The notes under the pieces are model-generated. The model saw only the letters and a program-made list of their open reading frames with translations. It had not been told where the DNA came from and did not search any database. A stretch of 64,000 bases of DNA. Source: CBFHMJ01 sp965656875. GTDB taxonomy: Bacteria; Pseudomonadota; Gammaproteobacteria; Enterobacterales; Alteromonadaceae. Shown piece by piece: positions 61,301 to 64,000 of the stretch. Within the stretch, counting starts at the first letter, position 1; every line of letters starts with the position of its first letter. The stretch spans positions 186,001 through 250,000 of the forward strand of contig CBFHMJ010000002.1 of assembly GCA_965656875.1 (NCBI GenBank). The letters run 5' to 3'. The position numbers and the translations under genes were made by a program.

Positions 61301-64000
61301 TGAACGTGTTGAACGAATTGTCGCTTATGTGATCTTCCAGCCTGATGCTCAGATACCCGATGACTGGCGTCAGGCGCTACGAGATGTATTACGTGATCAT
61401 TTACCCGATTACATGATCCCACAAGCGTTCGTTTCGCTGGACCGTATTCCAATGACGGTAAATGGCAAACTGGACGAGCAGGCATTACCTAAACCGGATT
61501 ATCAACAGCAAGGGGCGACAAACTATAAAGCGCCAGTGACAAAGATTCAGAAGCAACTTTGTGAGCTTTGGCAAAACGTGCTGGGGATTGAAAAACCGGG
61601 CATCACCGACAATTACTTTGCGATTGGTGGTGATTCGATTATGTCGATTCAAATGGTGTCGCAAGCCCGGACTATGGGCCTGAACCTGTCGGTCAAGCAA
61701 CTATTTGAAGCGCAGACCATCGAGGTGCTGGCAGAACGGCTTGAAAGCGGAGAAGCCGAAGAAGCTAAAGTGGAACGAACGGACTGCGAACCTTTTGAAT
61801 TGCTTACTCGTGAGGAAGCCGATTATTTTGCGGCGAAACATGCTGGAGAATTTCAGGATGTGTATCCACTGTCTGCTTTACAAGCCGGTATGGTGTTTCA
61901 TAGTCAGCTGGACCCGGGCAGTGCAATTTATCACGATGTATTCAGTTATCACCTGGAACTGAAATGGGATGAACTGGCGTTCCGTCAGGCATTGATCAAC
62001 GTTATTAATGAGCATGAAGTTTTACGGACCGCATTTCTGTTTTCCGGAGAACGGCCATTGCAGTGCGTCTATGGTGATATCGAACTGCCGTTGTTTATAG
62101 AAAATATCAGCCATAAATCACCCGTAGCACAACAACGTTATTTGAAAAAGTGTCAGCAAAGTGAACGTCATAAACCGTTTGACTGGGACAAACCACCGCT
62201 ATTTCGTATTTATATTTATCGACGAGCGGTGAATCGGTTTCAATATGTATTCAGCTTTCACCACGGGATTCTGGATGGCTGGAGTGTCGCACGATTTAAC
62301 AGCCAGTTGTTCAGTTACTATGAGGCCAGGCTGCGAGGAAAGGGACTACCCCGACCACCTGAATTGCCCGCTTTTCGAGAGTTTATTGCCGCCGAACAAG
62401 CCGCCATTCACAGTAGTCGTTCCCGCCAGTACTGGCACCAGTTACTTGATGGTGCCGTTGTCACCCGAATCCCTGAACTCCCACGCCCACAACAACATCA
62501 GGAAACAGTGTGTATTGATGTTGATGTTAAAGCGGTTAATCAGCTTTCAGAAAAAATCATTAGTTTATCTCGCTCATTAGCCATGCCAATTCAGCATTTG
62601 CTACTGGCTGTGCATGTGAAGGTGTTGTCGTTAATTAGCGGCGAAGGTGATGTGACGACCTGCGTGGTGAACAATGGTCGAATTGAGCGAGACGGTGGTG
62701 AACAATCGTTAGGCTTGTTTTTGAATTCACTGCCTTTTCGCTGGAATGGTGATAACTGTAACTGGAAAGAATTGATTCGTGATGTTAATCGTCACTGGCT
62801 GGACAATTTACAATATCGGCATTATCCAATGTCAGAAATTCAGCGAGAAACAGGGCTGGATTTATCGGCAACGGTATTTAACTACACGCACTTTCATGCA
62901 TACCAGGATGTATTGGAGCAAGGCAGTGTGCGTGTGCTGGGCGTGGATTCATTTGAGCAAACTAACTTTACTTTTTGTGCGAATTTCAATCGTCAGGTAA
63001 AGGATGATTCCTTGTCACTGACCTTGTTGTATAACCCGGCCTTGATTGATGCAACGACCATTAAGCGGCTATCTGGCTGGTATGCTAATGGTTTCCGCAA
63101 CATGCTGTCTCACCTCAACAACACGCATATTTCTGCGACAATACTGGGCAGGGAAGAGCGACGTTTGCTGTTGTCAGAATGGAACAGTGCGGTCACGCTT
63201 CCACCGCAGGAAGTGAATGTCGTTCATCAGTTAGTTGAAGCCCGGGTGGATGCTTTTCCGGGGGCAACAGCGCTGCGTTTTGGCGATGAATCGTTAACGT
63301 ATCAACAGATGGATGTACAAGCGAATAAGCTGGCCAGGCATTTGCAACGTTGCGGTGTTTCGGTGGGTGATGTTGTCGGGCTGAGTATTGAACGCTCAAT
63401 GGATATGATCACTTGTTTGTTAGCCATTCTAAAAGTTGGTGCGGCTTATGTGCCGCTAGATCCAGAATATCCGCCAATGCGTTTGAAGCACATGATCGAA
63501 GACAGCCATATGGTGATGTTGATAACGCAGTCTCATCTTACTGACAGGTTTGATCATCCGCAGCTGAGTAAAGTCTTAATCGATTCACCTGAAAATCTGA
63601 AGCAATTTGATGGGCTGGATGGTTCACGGATCACAACTGAGCGACCCATTGAAGGTGGCGATTTGGCATGGATTATTTATACCTCAGGTTCGACAGGCAT
63701 GCCGAAAGGTGTGATGTGTGAACACCGTGGTGTGGTTAATCTGGCGCGTAGTCAGCAATATTTGTTTAAGCCTGCACGACAACATCGGATGTTGCACTTT
63801 GCCAGTCTGAGCTTTGACGCCGCAAGTTGGGAATGGATTATGGCATTGACGAACGGCGCATCTTTATCAGTGGTTAGTGAAGAGCAGCGACAAAGTACTA
63901 TCGCGTTAAGTGAACTGTTACTGGATCATAGAATCACTCATGCAACCATTCCTCCTTCATTGTTACCGCATTTGCCTCTTCATGATGACTATGACATTCA
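58335..64000 (+). CDS. nonribosomal peptide synthetase 2 (partial): docking-C-A-T / C-A...
   Basis: Starts at ATG 58335, overlapping the NRPS1 stop (ATGA), with GAAGGAG well spaced; it is open to the end of the window (about 1,888 residues), so it is truncated. Residues 1-55 are a TubC-type docking domain (L-L-K-D-L-Q-A-N-N-I-T-I, then G-K-L-K-V). C5 (about 70-530; H-H-V-L-S-D-G, His220; opening P-M-Q-Q-G-M-L-F-H) is a D-L condensation domain, matching the E2 end of NRPS1. A5 (545-1040) reads D-F-W-N-I-G-M-V-H, the Thr signature. T5 has Ser1101 in GGDSI. C6 (1170-1590; H-H-G-I-L-D-G, His1309) opens P-L-S-A-L-Q-A-G-M-V-F-H and follows T5 with no E domain. A6 begins near 1620 and is cut after the D-A-W-T part of its signature, as in Phe-type domains. 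The rest, including any thioesterase, lies beyond the window. Confidence 0.96.
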   Translation, partial: MIINELLKDLQANNITIGFIDGKLKVFDPQKNLTDDLMIALKENKPELISLLSEGEGYTRSDFPWVKLNNPDIARLQRQYPRLQNLYVATPMQQGMLFHGLLDGTGESYTSQNYCDLVGDLDLFKLQQAWQQVVQRHDIFRTCFVGMESEQVHQLVVSDVKMPFRILDWRTLPEHEQIAKLAALRQDDKAKGFDFSVAPLMRVTVIRLGPGRYHLLWSHHHVLSDGWCTPVILMEVLNIYQAKMLNTEISLPGAVPYENYIGWLFQQDRQKANDFWSRELTDIQGPTPLFPHRTQNDMTDLSHEKAQSHKLVLSETVSLQLNRLAQDCHTTMNVVFQVAWAYLLYRYSREQQVIFGTTVSGRPPELPGVEKMIGLFINTVPVKVDFSDNLTLREQLTIQHTNNARRDEYAYLALSDIQRICHNGSHSRLNALFDTIIVFENAPGADVLAAAEFDMLDVENVGSSEQTNYGLTMTVYCQQQLEVNFSYWPDRISESDMQYIELHLEQILRAMASGGSEQLVRQIPLLSKQEKQQQLIEWRRDTRELPVIHCIHQRLEQIAAASPDSVAVVFEQWSLTWQDLNRQANQIAHRLLASDVSQGDIVGVCTGRSLDMVVAMLGVLKAGAAYLPLDPKYPAARLNWMLEDSGADIVVGSESWQYLLDDSDVTFIDLDNRTELETFPSTNPSRDLVDVQPDDLAYIIYTSGSTGTPKGVMIEHKNVLRLLASTESQFGFSAEDVWTVFHSYAFDFSVWEIWVALLSGAKTVVVSYDVSRSPEHFAQLVIDEGVTILNQTPSAFYSFSEEMVRIQGRHALRFIIFGGEAVDFGRLAEWYRHYSSQTQLVNMYGITETTVHSTLYKIDHKDAVTERNCIGRPLTDLTMMVVNQDMDPQPVGVPGELLIAGGGLARGYLNRDDLTAARFIQLSLDGQAHRFYRTGDLVSWLPGGELAYHGRIDKQVKIRGFRIEPGEIESQLTQTELVKDAVVRVKRDFERVERIVAYVIFQPDAQIPDDWRQALRDVLRDHLPDYMIPQAFVSLDRIPMTVNGKLDEQALPKPDYQQQGATNYKAPVTKIQKQLCELWQNVLGIEKPGITDNYFAIGGDSIMSIQMVSQARTMGLNLSVKQLFEAQTIEVLAERLESGEAEEAKVERTDCEPFELLTREEADYFAAKHAGEFQDVYPLSALQAGMVFHSQLDPGSAIYHDVFSYHLELKWDELAFRQALINVINEHEVLRTAFLFSGERPLQCVYGDIELPLFIENISHKSPVAQQRYLKKCQQSERHKPFDWDKPPLFRIYIYRRAVNRFQYVFSFHHGILDGWSVARFNSQLFSYYEARLRGKGLPRPPELPAFREFIAAEQAAIHSSRSRQYWHQLLDGAVVTRIPELPRPQQHQETVCIDVDVKAVNQLSEKIISLSRSLAMPIQHLLLAVHVKVLSLISGEGDVTTCVVNNGRIERDGGEQSLGLFLNSLPFRWNGDNCNWKELIRDVNRHWLDNLQYRHYPMSEIQRETGLDLSATVFNYTHFHAYQDVLEQGSVRVLGVDSFEQTNFTFCANFNRQVKDDSLSLTLLYNPALIDATTIKRLSGWYANGFRNMLSHLNNTHISATILGREERRLLLSEWNSAVTLPPQEVNVVHQLVEARVDAFPGATALRFGDESLTYQQMDVQANKLARHLQRCGVSVGDVVGLSIERSMDMITCLLAILKVGAAYVPLDPEYPPMRLKHMIEDSHMVMLITQSHLTDRFDHPQLSKVLIDSPENLKQFDGLDGSRITTERPIEGGDLAWIIYTSGSTGMPKGVMCEHRGVVNLARSQQYLFKPARQHRMLHFASLSFDAASWEWIMALTNGASLSVVSEEQRQSTIALSELLLDHRITHATIPPSLLPHLPLHDDYDI

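Noticed and set aside
62000..62750. C6 as a canonical dual epimerisation/condensation domain
   Set aside because: The extra N-terminal H-H-x4-G-D motif expected of dual domains is not visible; kept only as one of several explanations.
42187..64000. Similar blocks repeated through the NRPS genes as a DNA repeat array
   Set aside because: The similarity comes from homologous C, A, T and E domains, not from a nucleotide repeat or assembly artefact.
1..64000. CRISPR array, insertion sequence, prophage or integrase
   Set aside because: I saw no regularly spaced repeats, transposase, integrase or phage structural genes on reading both strands.

Overview
The window looks like chromosomal DNA from a marine-type gammaproteobacterium. 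The evidence is the block queG / nnr-tsaE-amiB-mutL-miaA-hfq-hflX-hflK-hflC ... purA ... rnr-rlmB ... rpsF-priB-rpsR-rplI, which is the classical gammaproteobacterial order. The signs of a marine, motile organism are motX (sodium-driven flagellar motor), Sel1-repeat proteins, a TonB-dependent receptor and moderately AT-rich DNA. I cannot name the genus from sequence alone; an oceanospirillalean/alteromonad-like lineage is a guess.

Layout. (1) 1-5300: a DUF4442 hotdog protein, a diverged MEMO-family protein, a DUF1289 protein overlapping a histidine kinase with two N-terminal receiver-like domains, and a response regulator with an unrecognised output region. (2) 5300-25800: the housekeeping core for tRNA modification (queG, tsaE, miaA), metabolite repair (nnr), wall amidase, mismatch repair, Hfq, HflX/K/C, purA, RNase R, RlmB and the S6 ribosomal operon. 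An S41 peptidase lipoprotein and motX lie between purA and rnr. (3) 25800-33600: a long Sel1-repeat protein, a TonB-dependent receptor, a divergent EmrA/EmrB-type efflux pair, and an isopenicillin-N-synthase-like Fe(II)/2-oxoglutarate enzyme whose iron-binding HxD motif reads HxG. (4) 33900-35900: an arsenic operon (arsR, thioredoxin-type arsC, acr3) behind a 14-bp perfect inverted repeat. (5) 36100-41400: accessory genes, namely an exported alpha/beta hydrolase, a frameshifted gene whose C-terminal half looks like an aerolysin-type beta-pore protein, tRNA-Arg(CCU), a DUF4231 membrane protein, a di-haem cytochrome c peroxidase and a periplasmic cupin. (6) 41400-64000: about 0.8 kb of AT-rich DNA and then two giant translationally coupled NRPS genes, the second cut by the window end.

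The NRPS pair is the main accessory system. NRPS1 (5,383 aa) reads Cstarter-A-T / C-A-T / C-A-T-E / C-A-T-E. NRPS2 starts with a TubC-type docking domain and continues C-A-T / C-A(partial). The starter C domain suggests an N-acylated product. Specificity residues read by eye match Ser closely in module 4 (epimerised, so D-Ser) and Thr exactly in module 5. Module 1 resembles Gly, module 6 begins like Phe, and modules 2 and 3 have unusual codes. The Thr carrier domain has the GGDSI motif normally seen before E domains, yet no E domain follows it. No thioesterase, MbtH protein, phosphopantetheinyl transferase or dedicated exporter lies in the window; the rest of the cluster is expected downstream.
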